From JAJZQZ01 sp963790415 (GTDB taxonomy: Bacteria > Actinomycetota > Thermoleophilia > RBG-16-64-13), in the NCBI GenBank assembly GCA_963790415.1, contig CAWBOK010000004.1:1-64000 (forward strand): a DNA stretch of 64,000 nucleotides, read 5' to 3'. A program made the translations under genes and the position numbers. Below the pieces are notes generated by a model that was not told where the DNA came from, did not search any database, and was given only the letters and a program-made list of their open reading frames with translations. Shown here piece by piece: positions 1 through 7,550 of this stretch (its first letter is position 1; each line of letters opens with the position of its first letter).

Positions 1-321
1 GGTGATCAAGCCTTCCTCCTGATCACCGACTCGATCCGCTACAACTGGTGGCAAGACGGCGGGTGGTTCTACGACTGGGCGCCATACGATCTCGCCGATG
101 GCACCCTCTCCGCTGTCGGCGATCTCTCCTCTGTCGCCGATTGGCTCCAAGGACGCCCGCCCGCCCGATTCGTGGCAGTGGTGACCATGGTCGACGGCAG
201 CATCCGCACGTTCGCCTTCGAGATAGGCGACGGAGTGAAGCTGCGGGCGGAGAGTCCCGCATCGATGGCGCTGCCGACCGCGACCGTCACGACTTCAGGC
301 ACAGCCACGACCACACGGTGA
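1..321 (+). CDS. Hypothetical protein, 3'-terminal part only
   Basis: The reading frame is open from the first base of the window and ends at TGA 319-321, giving 106 residues of a C-terminus whose start lies outside. The visible part is rich in Trp and Tyr near its beginning and ends in a Thr/Ala-rich tail, which looks like an extracytoplasmic protein. I recognise no family. It is separated by 213 bp without a gene from the next coding region, so no operon link is implied. Codon use (G/C in third positions) matches the neighbours. Confidence 0.55.
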   Translation, partial: GDQAFLLITDSIRYNWWQDGGWFYDWAPYDLADGTLSAVGDLSSVADWLQGRPPARFVAVVTMVDGSIRTFAFEIGDGVKLRAESPASMALPTATVTTSGTATTTR

Positions 322-534
322 CTAGCGGCGTCACGCCCGCCGCCGCCACGGCGACCGCTTCCGGACGTGTTCCTCACCGGTAGCGACGCGGAAGCGTTCG
401 CGGTGGCGCTGACGGCCGGTGGAAGGTGGACGGGCTGCCGCGCCAGTACGGTCGCGTCCCTGCCGCAGCTGATAGGATAGCCGGAAGTCCAGACCCCGCC
501 GCTCCTGGGCACGCGAACACCGGACGAGAACACC

Positions 535-1575
535 ATGGCCGTCTGCTACTACACCTGTTCTCTCATCCCGCCGCTCTTTTTGGCGAGGTCCGGGCACACC
601 CCCAGGCGGCTGGCGGCGACCATCCGGTCGACGTCACCGGCGGCCACCGGCGACGCACCCCCGGCTCTCACGCCTCAGGCCCCGGGCGCGATCATCGCCC
701 ATCCCTCGACCTGCCCCTACGTGGTGACACTACTGGCGGCGGGTGAACGGGTACTCGACGGCGCCGGCAAGACAGGCGGCGACCCGCTTGACTGCATGGT
801 CGTCCCCGCCGGCTGCGATGCCATGCGCCGGCTCGGGGACGCTCTGGCCGCCCGCTATCCCGAACGCGTGTTCACGCTTTTCGTGCCCCGCACCCCAGAC
901 CCGGCCTCGGCGCGCTCGCTGGCGGGCGACCTCGGACGCCTCGAGGAGTGGCTGGCCGCGCGCGCACCACAGGGACCGAACGCCGCAGATGCGCGACGCG
1001 CCAGGCCGCTCATGGCCGGATCGGCAGGCGCCGCGACAGACTCGGACGACACCTTCGCCTACCCCAGCCCGCCTCGTCCGGGAGGAGTGTTCGTCGTTGC
1101 AGGGCCCTTGTCCGATAACGGCCTGCTCATTCTCATCGAGACACTCGGTCTGCATATCTCGGGGGTGGAGTCCTGCAGCGGGCCCGAGCGGGGACGGGCG
1201 TTGACACGATTCGGCACGGCCGAGCTGGACCTACATGAGGTCGCAACCCATATCCTCGAGCAGGTGAGCTGCCCACGGAGTTCCGCACCCGCGCGGCGGG
1301 AGTTCCTGGCCCGCCGGCTGGAGGAATCCGGGGCTATCGCGGCCATCTACGCACGACTCCCCTTCTGCGATCCCAGCGCCTATGACGCCCTTGCCGTGGA
1401 ACGGCTGGCAGCGGAGCAAGGGCTACCCTACCTCGAAGTCGAGGTCGGCTTTCCCTTCGACGCCTCCGGACCTCTCCGCGTGCGCATCGAGGCATTCTTG
1501 GAGACGCTGTTGCTCGACGCCGAGCTTACCGAACTGAGCGAACTCGACGAATTCGACGACCTGGTCGACGTGTAG
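535..1575 (+). CDS. 2-hydroxyacyl-CoA dehydratase-type subunit (HgdB/HgdC, BcrB/BcrC family)
   Basis: Predicted 346 aa. It has the layout of the D-component/benzoyl-CoA reductase family, which carries a [4Fe-4S] cluster and performs low-potential reductive or eliminating chemistry on acyl-CoA thioesters. The start region CYYTCSLIPPL (residues 4-14) matches the family's entry segment of a Cys/Tyr-rich motif followed by Pro. Candidate cluster ligands are Cys60 (HPSTCPY), Cys94 (PAGCD), Cys214 (VESCSG) and Cys278 (LPFCDPS). The last lies where the family has KFC-E/D-P before the LE-x-D segment. The C-terminus RVRIEAFLE resembles the family's RTRxEAFxE. The gene ends 2 bp before its partner, so the two probably form a heterodimer. 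No ATP-dependent activator (HgdA/BadF-type ASKHA ATPase) is encoded in this window. The substrate cannot be named. Confidence 0.7.
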   Translation: MAVCYYTCSLIPPLFLARSGHTPRRLAATIRSTSPAATGDAPPALTPQAPGAIIAHPSTCPYVVTLLAAGERVLDGAGKTGGDPLDCMVVPAGCDAMRRLGDALAARYPERVFTLFVPRTPDPASARSLAGDLGRLEEWLAARAPQGPNAADARRARPLMAGSAGAATDSDDTFAYPSPPRPGGVFVVAGPLSDNGLLILIETLGLHISGVESCSGPERGRALTRFGTAELDLHEVATHILEQVSCPRSSAPARREFLARRLEESGAIAAIYARLPFCDPSAYDALAVERLAAEQGLPYLEVEVGFPFDASGPLRVRIEAFLETLLLDAELTELSELDEFDDLVDV

Positions 1576-1577
1576 CC

Positions 1578-2807
1578 GTGGTCGACGTGCTCGCGGATTC
1601 TCGCGCCGCCGCAACAATGCGAAGGGCCATGGCGACGAAAGCCCGCCTGGCAGCGTTCCAAGCGGGAACGGCCCTGCGCTACTTGGAGAGCGAGGCCGTC
1701 GTCGCCGCTCTGCGCGTGTACGAACCGGGCACGTTCGTACCCTGGGTCTCGTACCTGTTCCCGCCTGAGATCCTCGCGTCATACGGCCTCACTCCGCTGA
1801 TCCCGGAGATAGCGGCAGCCACCCTGACCGGGTCCGCGTTCCGGCCGCAGGTGGAGGCCGGCATCAATCGCCTGCATCTATCCAGGGACACCTGCTCCTA
1901 TCACCGCGCCGCCCTTGCCGCGCTCCACGAGAAGCTCCTGCCGCCGCCCTCGGTCTGCCTGGGCACCACCCCCTTCTGTCTGGGCAAGGAATGCCTGCTC
2001 GACACGGTGGCCGCGGAGTGCGGGGTGCCGTTCCGCTCCGTGCAGGTGCCGATGCCCCCCGACGAAGGTCCCGCTTCCCCGGAGGCCGTAGCCGCTGTGG
2101 CCGAACAGCTCGAGGAACTGCACGAGGACTTGGGGAGCCTCACGGGTGAGCGTCCGCACATGGAACGCGCGGTCGCCTACTCGAACCGGGCAGCGGAGGC
2201 GTGGCGGGAACTCACCCGACGGCGCTACGCGGGCGACCTGCTCATCAACGGCCGCTTGGCGTTCACCTTCGCCTTCATCGGCCAGATCCTCTTGGGCACC
2301 GAGGCGGGCGCCAAAGGCTTCGAGAAACTCCTCACCGAACGCGGCCGGCGCGACCTGGCGCTGCCCTCATCGCTCGTGGCCCCGCGGCCCCGCCTGCTCT
2401 GGCTGCACACGGTGCCCCACCATGACGACGGCCTCTTCGAGCTCATCATGGCCCGCGGCGGCGCCGTGGTGTTCGAGGAGATAGTGAACGCCGAGCTTCG
2501 CCCCCTCGACCCCCGTGACCCCTACAGCGAACTGGCGCGACGGCTGCTCGAGCACCCGATGTGGGGCAGCGCTTCCCGGCGGGCCCGGCTGGCCCTCGAA
2601 CTGGTGCAGCAGAATCGCATCGACGGCGTCGTCCATTTCAACCACTGGGGCTGTCGCCACGGTGTGGGATCGCTGCCCGTGCTGCGAGACGCCCTGTCGC
2701 GGGCCGGCGTGCCGTTCCTGGCCATCGACGGCGACGCCCTGGACCAACCCGGCGCCGGCAACAGTGTCGCCCACGGCCAGATGGAGAGCTTCCTGGAGAT
2801 GTTCTAG
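1578..2807 (+). CDS. 2-hydroxyacyl-CoA dehydratase-type second subunit
   Basis: Predicted 409 aa from a GTG start 2 bp after the preceding gene. ATG codons about 50 bp downstream are alternative starts. It shows the same family layout: a TFVPWVSYLFPPEIL segment (about residues 52-66), a Cys-rich patch with C106 (DTCSYH), C127, C134 and C139, then a C-terminal HFNHWGCRHG motif and a GQMESFLEMF ending like the GQ-x-RTR-x-EAF-x-E tail of HgdB/BcrB proteins. The pair probably forms the catalytic component of a 2-hydroxyacyl-CoA dehydratase or related reductase. A degraded copy of the dispersed repeat begins immediately after the stop codon. Confidence 0.7.
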   Translation: MVDVLADSRAAATMRRAMATKARLAAFQAGTALRYLESEAVVAALRVYEPGTFVPWVSYLFPPEILASYGLTPLIPEIAAATLTGSAFRPQVEAGINRLHLSRDTCSYHRAALAALHEKLLPPPSVCLGTTPFCLGKECLLDTVAAECGVPFRSVQVPMPPDEGPASPEAVAAVAEQLEELHEDLGSLTGERPHMERAVAYSNRAAEAWRELTRRRYAGDLLINGRLAFTFAFIGQILLGTEAGAKGFEKLLTERGRRDLALPSSLVAPRPRLLWLHTVPHHDDGLFELIMARGGAVVFEEIVNAELRPLDPRDPYSELARRLLEHPMWGSASRRARLALELVQQNRIDGVVHFNHWGCRHGVGSLPVLRDALSRAGVPFLAIDGDALDQPGAGNSVAHGQMESFLEMF

Positions 2808-2895
2808 GGGGCTGCTTGACTACCGGAGCCTCGGCCGCCAGAACGCACTGGCCGGCGCGATCTGTCATCCTTGGTCGAGCCCATAGCGGTGCTAC
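2808..2895 (-). repeat. Degraded copy of the dispersed palindromic element, inverted orientation
   Basis: Bases 2808-2895 match the reverse complement of the right part of the element seen at 15724-15882. They include the near-terminal GGCTG, the core CCAGAACGCACTGGCCGG (2838-2855) and the remains of the central hairpin (ATAGCGGTGCTACG). The left half is missing or too diverged to see. It fills most of the 215-bp gap between the dehydratase subunit and the NYN gene. Confidence 0.7.
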
Positions 2896-3022
2896 GCGGG
2901 CGCAGGCTTTCCGCTATGCTAGCAGCAACGTGGCCTCAGCGGCCGCGGCACATGATCGTCCGGAACTACCGGATGCGCGCGCCGGAGTGCCGGCCACGCG
3001 GGAAGGAACAGGGGCACGCCCT

Positions 3023-3784
3023 ATGTCAGAAACAGAACGCACCCTCGCCGTCTTCATCGACTTCGAGAACCTCGCCATCGGCTTCAAGCGCCGTCGCGGT
3101 GACTTCGACATCCAGAAGATCCTCGAGCGGCTGTTGGAAAAGGGCAAGGTCATCGTCAAGAAGGCGTACGCCGACTGGAACGAGTACAAACAGTACACCA
3201 GACCGCTGCACGAAGCGGCCATCGAGCTCATCGAGATCCCCCGGCGCAGCATGACCGGCAAGAACTCGGCCGACATCCGCCTGGCGGTGGACGCCATGGA
3301 CCTCGCCTGGTCGAAGGAGCACATCGACACCTTCGTGATCGTGTCGGGCGACTCCGATTTCTCGCCCCTGGTCTCGAAACTCAAGGAGAACGGGAAGCAC
3401 ATCATCGGCATCGGCATGAGGGACTCTACCTCCGACCTGCTGGCGCAGAACTGCGACGAGTTCATCTTCTACGAAGATCTGGAGAAGGCGCCCGCGGTCG
3501 TCCCCGCCGCCGCCGTGCCCGCCGATGTTCCCCCGAAGAAGAAGGAAGTGTTCGACCTGCTCTTCGAGTCCATTGCGGCGCTGATCCGCGAGAACAAAGA
3601 CCCCATCTTCGCGTCCATGGTGAAAGACACGATGCAGCGCAAGAAACCCTCGTTCAGCGAATCCAGCTACGGCTACCGCAGCTTCAGCGAACTCCTGGAG
3701 GACGCCGAGAAGGTGGGCCTCATCAACGTGCGCCGCGACCGCAAAGCCGGCGGCACCTACGTCGTGGAGGGCTTTACAAAGTAG
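3023..3784 (+). CDS. NYN-domain (LabA/DUF88-like) protein with C-terminal OST-HTH domain
   Basis: Predicted 253 aa. The N-terminal NYN/PIN-like ribonuclease fold (about residues 7-150) shows the expected acidic residues: D13 and N16 in FIDFEN, D84 and D90 in NSADIRLAVD, and D110/D112 in VSGDSDF. A Pro/Ala-rich linker (about 153-172) leads to a C-terminal LOTUS/OST-HTH-type winged helix (about 175-250) ending in GGTYVVEGF, a probable RNA-binding module. This combination is typical of bacterial LabA-like NYN proteins presumed to act in RNA metabolism. The ATG at 3023 was chosen because the NYN strand begins directly after it. The longer upstream frame would run through repeat-like sequence. It is followed 26 bp later by ppa. 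Confidence 0.85.
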   Translation: MSETERTLAVFIDFENLAIGFKRRRGDFDIQKILERLLEKGKVIVKKAYADWNEYKQYTRPLHEAAIELIEIPRRSMTGKNSADIRLAVDAMDLAWSKEHIDTFVIVSGDSDFSPLVSKLKENGKHIIGIGMRDSTSDLLAQNCDEFIFYEDLEKAPAVVPAAAVPADVPPKKKEVFDLLFESIAALIRENKDPIFASMVKDTMQRKKPSFSESSYGYRSFSELLEDAEKVGLINVRRDRKAGGTYVVEGFTK

Positions 3785-3810
3785 GCCTCCTCTGACCGAA
3801 AGGGACGTCC

Positions 3811-4335
3811 ATGGACGCAGAGCACGTCTTGGTGACGATAGAGATCCCGAAAGGGAGTCGCAACAAGTACGAATACGATCCTGAGCTCAAGGGCATCAAG
3901 CTCGACCGCATGCTGTTCTCGTCAGTCCACTACCCGGCCGACTACGGCTTCATCGTGGACACCCTGGCGGAAGACGGCGACCCGCTGGACGCCATGGTGC
4001 TGGTCGGCGAAGCAACCTTCCCCGGTTGCCTCATCGTCGCGCAGCCGATCGGAGTCCTTGTCATGTGGGACGAGAAGGGTCATGACGAGAAGGTCCTGTG
4101 CGTCCCAGTGAGCGATCCGCAATGGAGCCGGCTAGCGGACCTGGGAGACGTGTCCGACGGGTTGCTTCGCGAGATCGAGCACTTCTTCTCGATCTACAAG
4201 GACCTCGAGATGAAGGAGACCGGGGTGGCCGGCTGGCAGAACGCGGAGACGGCCTGGAGTTTCATCCGGGCCGCCAGAGAGAACTGGCAGGCCGGCGCGG
4301 GGCCCGGTACCGAACCTTCGACAGCCGGTTCGTAG
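3811..4335 (+). CDS. ppa: Inorganic pyrophosphatase (class I)
   Basis: Predicted 174 aa. It hydrolyses pyrophosphate to phosphate in the cytoplasm using Mg2+. The family signature is clear: EIPKGSRNKYEYD near the N-terminus, the HYPADYGFI segment, the metal-binding DGDPLDAMVL motif (about residues 55-64) and the KVLCVPV strand. The length is normal for bacterial soluble PPases. The GAAAGGGA element just upstream supports the ATG at 3811. The gene lies between the NYN gene and the DUF190-CBS gene on the same strand. Confidence 0.95.
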   Translation: MDAEHVLVTIEIPKGSRNKYEYDPELKGIKLDRMLFSSVHYPADYGFIVDTLAEDGDPLDAMVLVGEATFPGCLIVAQPIGVLVMWDEKGHDEKVLCVPVSDPQWSRLADLGDVSDGLLREIEHFFSIYKDLEMKETGVAGWQNAETAWSFIRAARENWQAGAGPGTEPSTAGS

Positions 4336-4351
4336 GTCCCCAGACCGACCT

Positions 4352-5638
4352 GTGCGCTCGAGAGGCGACGCTCTGACCATCCACTACCAGACCATCACCA
4401 TCCTCACCAGCGAGGAGGCCCGCTGGAAGGGGCGCCCTCTTCACGACGCCGTGGTCAACCTGGTGAGGGGAAGGAAGATCGCCGCCCGTTGCCACGTGAC
4501 GCGCGGCATCGCCGGCTGCTACGAGAGCGGCGAAGTAGCCACCCACAGCATCGTCGACCTCTCGACCAACCTGCCCCTCGAGATCCGCATCGTCTTGCCG
4601 GCCGCGGAGACCGACACCCTGCTCGCGGACCTCGAGCCGATGGTGGGTGAGGGCATTATCCTCGTGGAAGAGGCCCACGTCCGCAGCCACCGCACGGCCA
4701 AACGCCTCTTCCCCCGCGGGATGCGCGTGCGCGACGCGATGACCGCGTCGCCCGCGTCGGCCGTCGCCGCCACTCCCGTCGCCGAGGTCGTGCGCCTGCT
4801 GCTGCGGGCCGAGTTCAACAGCGTGCCTGTGGTCGACGCAGTCGGCGCCGTGCGGGGAATCATCACCGAGACCGACCTCATCGCCCGCGGAGGGATGCCC
4901 CTTCGCCTCGGGCTGTTGGCGGAACTCGAGGAGCCGGCCGTAGACGCCGAACTCGCCGCGTTCGAGGCCTTGGTCGCCGGTGACGTCATGACCCCCTACC
5001 CCGTCACCGCGCGGGACGACGAACCCCTCGAGCGGGCGGCGGAACGCATGGTGGAGCGAGATCTCAAGCGCCTCCCCGTCTTGGATGACGCCGGTCGCCT
5101 GGTGGGCATGCTCTCGCGCGTGGACGTGCTGCGGACGGTGGCGCACACCTCTCCCGACTGGCAAGCCTTTCCCGCGCACGTCGAAATCCACGGGAACCAA
5201 CAGACCGTGAGGACTCTCGCCGCGCATGACGCACCCACGGTGACCGCCGGCACGGCGCTGTCAGACGTGCTCGATGCGCTCGAGGCCGCCGGCGCCCAAC
5301 GCGCAGCTGTGGTTGACGACGCCGGCCTCCTGCTGGGCATCGTCTCCGACCGCGACATCCTCCGGGCACTCCAAGGGCGGGGGGAAGTCGAGTCCGCGCT
5401 CGCCCGCTGGTCGCATCTCGGCCGCGGTCATGGTGATCGCTCCTCCCTCGAAAGCGTGACGGCCGGGGACGTGATGACCACGCGTCCGATCACAGCGGCT
5501 GAGGACGCTCCCGTCGAAGAGGCCATCCGCCTGATGACAACTCACGGGCTCAAACGGCTCCCGGTGGTCGACACCGAGGGGCGCTACATGGGCATGCTCA
5601 GCCGCGACGCGCTCTTGCGGGCCGGCCTGCGGAGCTAG
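4352..5638 (+). CDS. DUF190 domain protein with four CBS domains
   Basis: Predicted 428 aa from GTG 4352, 16 bp after ppa. An N-terminal DUF190-like domain (about residues 8-115), a ferredoxin-like fold seen in small PII-like proteins, is followed by four CBS motifs (about 125-185, 207-265, 285-347 and 368-425). Three of these begin with the typical V-x-DAMT/DVMT turn. CBS pairs usually bind adenine nucleotides, and a PII-like domain also binds nucleotides, so this looks like a cytoplasmic energy-state sensor. The target is unknown. Its stop codon shares the palindromic CTAG at 5635-5638 with the converging arsC fusion gene. Confidence 0.85.
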   Translation: MRSRGDALTIHYQTITILTSEEARWKGRPLHDAVVNLVRGRKIAARCHVTRGIAGCYESGEVATHSIVDLSTNLPLEIRIVLPAAETDTLLADLEPMVGEGIILVEEAHVRSHRTAKRLFPRGMRVRDAMTASPASAVAATPVAEVVRLLLRAEFNSVPVVDAVGAVRGIITETDLIARGGMPLRLGLLAELEEPAVDAELAAFEALVAGDVMTPYPVTARDDEPLERAAERMVERDLKRLPVLDDAGRLVGMLSRVDVLRTVAHTSPDWQAFPAHVEIHGNQQTVRTLAAHDAPTVTAGTALSDVLDALEAAGAQRAAVVDDAGLLLGIVSDRDILRALQGRGEVESALARWSHLGRGHGDRSSLESVTAGDVMTTRPITAAEDAPVEEAIRLMTTHGLKRLPVVDTEGRYMGMLSRDALLRAGLRS

Positions 5639-6841
5639 GCGCGGCCCGTGCGGAACGACTCGGCCAACCCAGCCGGGAGACCGGCCGCGAGCGCGGCCCG
5701 GGCGGTCTCCTCGGCGTCGTAGGCCACTCTCACCGTCTCCGCCTCGACCAGGCCCGGCGCCAGCCGGAGCAGCGTGTAGGCCGCGCGCGGGTCCCCATCC
5801 TTGGGCCTGCCCACCGACCCCACGTTCACGAAGTGCACGCCCGCGTACTGTCGATGCCAGGGGGCGTGAGTATGGCCGAACACCAGCACGTCGGCGTCCT
5901 CCACGGCGGCGAGACGTTCGAACGTGCGCGGATCGCGGTCGGTCAGCAGGTACTCGTTGATCCTGCGCGGGCTGCCGTGCACCAGGTGCAACCGATACCC
6001 TCCGGCCTCGATCCGGAGCTCGCCCGGGAGCGATCGGAGCCAGGCCTTGCCACCCGGCGAGACCGCGCCGACCGTGAACCGGTAGGACGCGTCGCCGATC
6101 TGCCGGGCCGCATCGTCTGCGTAGTAGCACCCGCAGCTCGCCGCGCTCGAAGCCCACGCCGTCGTCGTAGTTGCCCATGACGCACGGGATGCCGGCCGCG
6201 CGGACAAGATCGATGACGCCCTCCGGGTCGGGCCCATAGCCCACCAGGTCGCCCAGGCAATACACTCGCTCGATGCCCCGAGCCTCTATATCGGCCAGGA
6301 CCGCCCGCAGCGCCGCGGAATTGCCGTGCACGTCGGAGAAGAAGGCGAGAGAGGTGCCCTCATCATGCCTTGGGTCGTCCGCGCCGGCTGCGTCGATCCC
6401 CTCGGCTGAAGCCAGACCCTTGAGCCATGCCTGCACCCGTACGTCGATCTGATCGCGGACTTCCCGGAACTTGGCCAGCTTCTCCCCTTCGCTTCCCACG
6501 ACCGCCGCAGGATCCTCGAAGGGCCAGCATTGGATGTCTGCCACCATGGGAAACAGGTGGGGATACCGCTCCTCGGCCCGCGCGCACACGGAAATGACGT
6601 AGGCAAAGTGCGTCTTGCCCAGGTACGTTGTGAGCGACTTCGATACCTGACCGGTGATGTCGATGCCCACCTCTTGCATGACCCGCACCGCGAGCGGGTT
6701 CATCCCAGCCGGATCGAGGCCCGCACTGTGTGGTTCCAGAGCGTCACCGGCGTAGTGCCGCACGAACGCTTCCGCCATCTGACTCCGGGCGGAGTTGCCG
6801 GTGCACAAGAAGAGAACGCGTCGTTTCACGTCGCTCAACAC
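5635..6841 (-). CDS. arsC: Arsenate reductase (LMW-PTPase type) fused to a metallophosphoesterase; +1 frame break
   Basis: The N-terminal domain (about residues 1-145) is a thioredoxin-coupled ArsC: P-loop CTGNSARS with C13, and C86 in the VCARAEERYP segment. The position of the third redox Cys (seven residues later) is Tyr93; C105 nearby might substitute. The same frame runs on without a stop into a calcineurin-like phosphoesterase: SDVHGN (D170, H172), GDLVGYGP, GNYDDGVG, then HGSPR and GHTHAPWH. The frame breaks at about 6132 on the + strand: one extra base in GGCGAGCTGCGG moves the reading into the frame that continues with CGCYYADDA. I prefer the GTG at 6841, which has a G-rich element upstream, over the GTG at 6871. 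It is the last gene of the ars operon. The fusion is read directly, apart from that one base. Confidence 0.8.
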
Positions 6842-6909
6842 TAAATCAGACCCCCAATTCCACGCACACACGATTCGGCGCTCGGCAGGCCGGCTTGTCC
6901 TTCATCAGC

Positions 6910-7527
6910 CTAGGCATAGGCAGCCAGGTACAGTGGGATCTCGAACCCACTGACCGGCCCCACCTCCACCCGCCAGCGGGTCACCCGCTTCACGTCGCTG
7001 CGGAAGTCCTCGGCAAGACCGGGGATCAGGAGTTCGGTGTGCCCTACCATGCGGGGCAGGCCGGCGGTGTTCATCGCGTTGTAGACGTTGGCGGCCTTGA
7101 ACCAGCGCTCCTCGACGGCGTTGTCCACGCTGTAGCCGTGGGTGTCTGCGATGAGGAGGTGCAGCGACAGGTTGGCGGCCGTGAAGATCTCGTCGAGCAC
7201 CGTGATGGTGTCGACGAAGTTCCCTGTGACGAGCACAGGTGACTCGCGGCCCGGGTCGCCATAGGCGCGGTAGGGCTCCTCGACGGTCTTCATCCACTGG
7301 TCGAAGGGAAAGATGCGAGGCATGAGGGGCAGGACGGCGTCCATGGCCTCGGCCATGGGGGCGTTGAGTTCAGGGCAGTCCGCGGCCCGACAGGTCTTGC
7401 CGACCAGCTGTTCGGCGAAGGCCGCGCAGGTGGAGGCTCCGCACCGGCCGCAGTCCGTGCCCGGCAGATAACGCAGCACATCGGCACCTTCGAGAGGATA
7501 GGTTTCGGAATACTCATCGACGGCCAT
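6910..7527 (-). CDS. Small corrinoid iron-sulfur-protein-like protein (4Fe-4S motif plus AcsC/CdhE-like C-domain)
   Basis: Predicted 205 aa. CCAAGGAGG just upstream fixes the ATG at 7527. The N-terminus carries a PF04060-type cluster motif, DCGRCGASTC...CRAADCP (about residues 21-47). After about 40 residues come SPVLVTGNF, IADTHGYSVDNAV and a HTELLIPGLAED stretch, which resemble the C-terminal corrinoid-proximal domain of the acetyl-CoA synthase corrinoid protein large subunit. The central TIM barrel of the full AcsC/CdhE (about 440 aa) is absent, so this is a compact two-domain form. It lies 23 bp downstream of acr3 in the ars operon and no other Wood-Ljungdahl gene is visible. A role in arsenic chemistry is inferred from position only. 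Confidence 0.75.
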   Translation of the reverse strand: MAVDEYSETYPLEGADVLRYLPGTDCGRCGASTCAAFAEQLVGKTCRAADCPELNAPMAEAMDAVLPLMPRIFPFDQWMKTVEEPYRAYGDPGRESPVLVTGNFVDTITVLDEIFTAANLSLHLLIADTHGYSVDNAVEERWFKAANVYNAMNTAGLPRMVGHTELLIPGLAEDFRSDVKRVTRWRVEVGPVSGFEIPLYLAAYA

Positions 7528-7550
7528 GACGCCTCCTTGGGAGAGTCGAT

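Noticed and set aside
4262..5227. Long minus-strand frame (321 aa) opposite the CBS gene
   Set aside because: It is antisense to a clear four-CBS protein and has the His/Gly/Asp composition typical of shadows in GC-rich DNA.
5261..6871. One continuous 536-aa frame through the arsC-phosphoesterase region
   Set aside because: Its last 290 residues or so are low-complexity Arg/Gly-rich shadow of the DUF190-CBS gene and the shifted phosphoesterase frame. The real continuation is in the next frame, ending at 5635.
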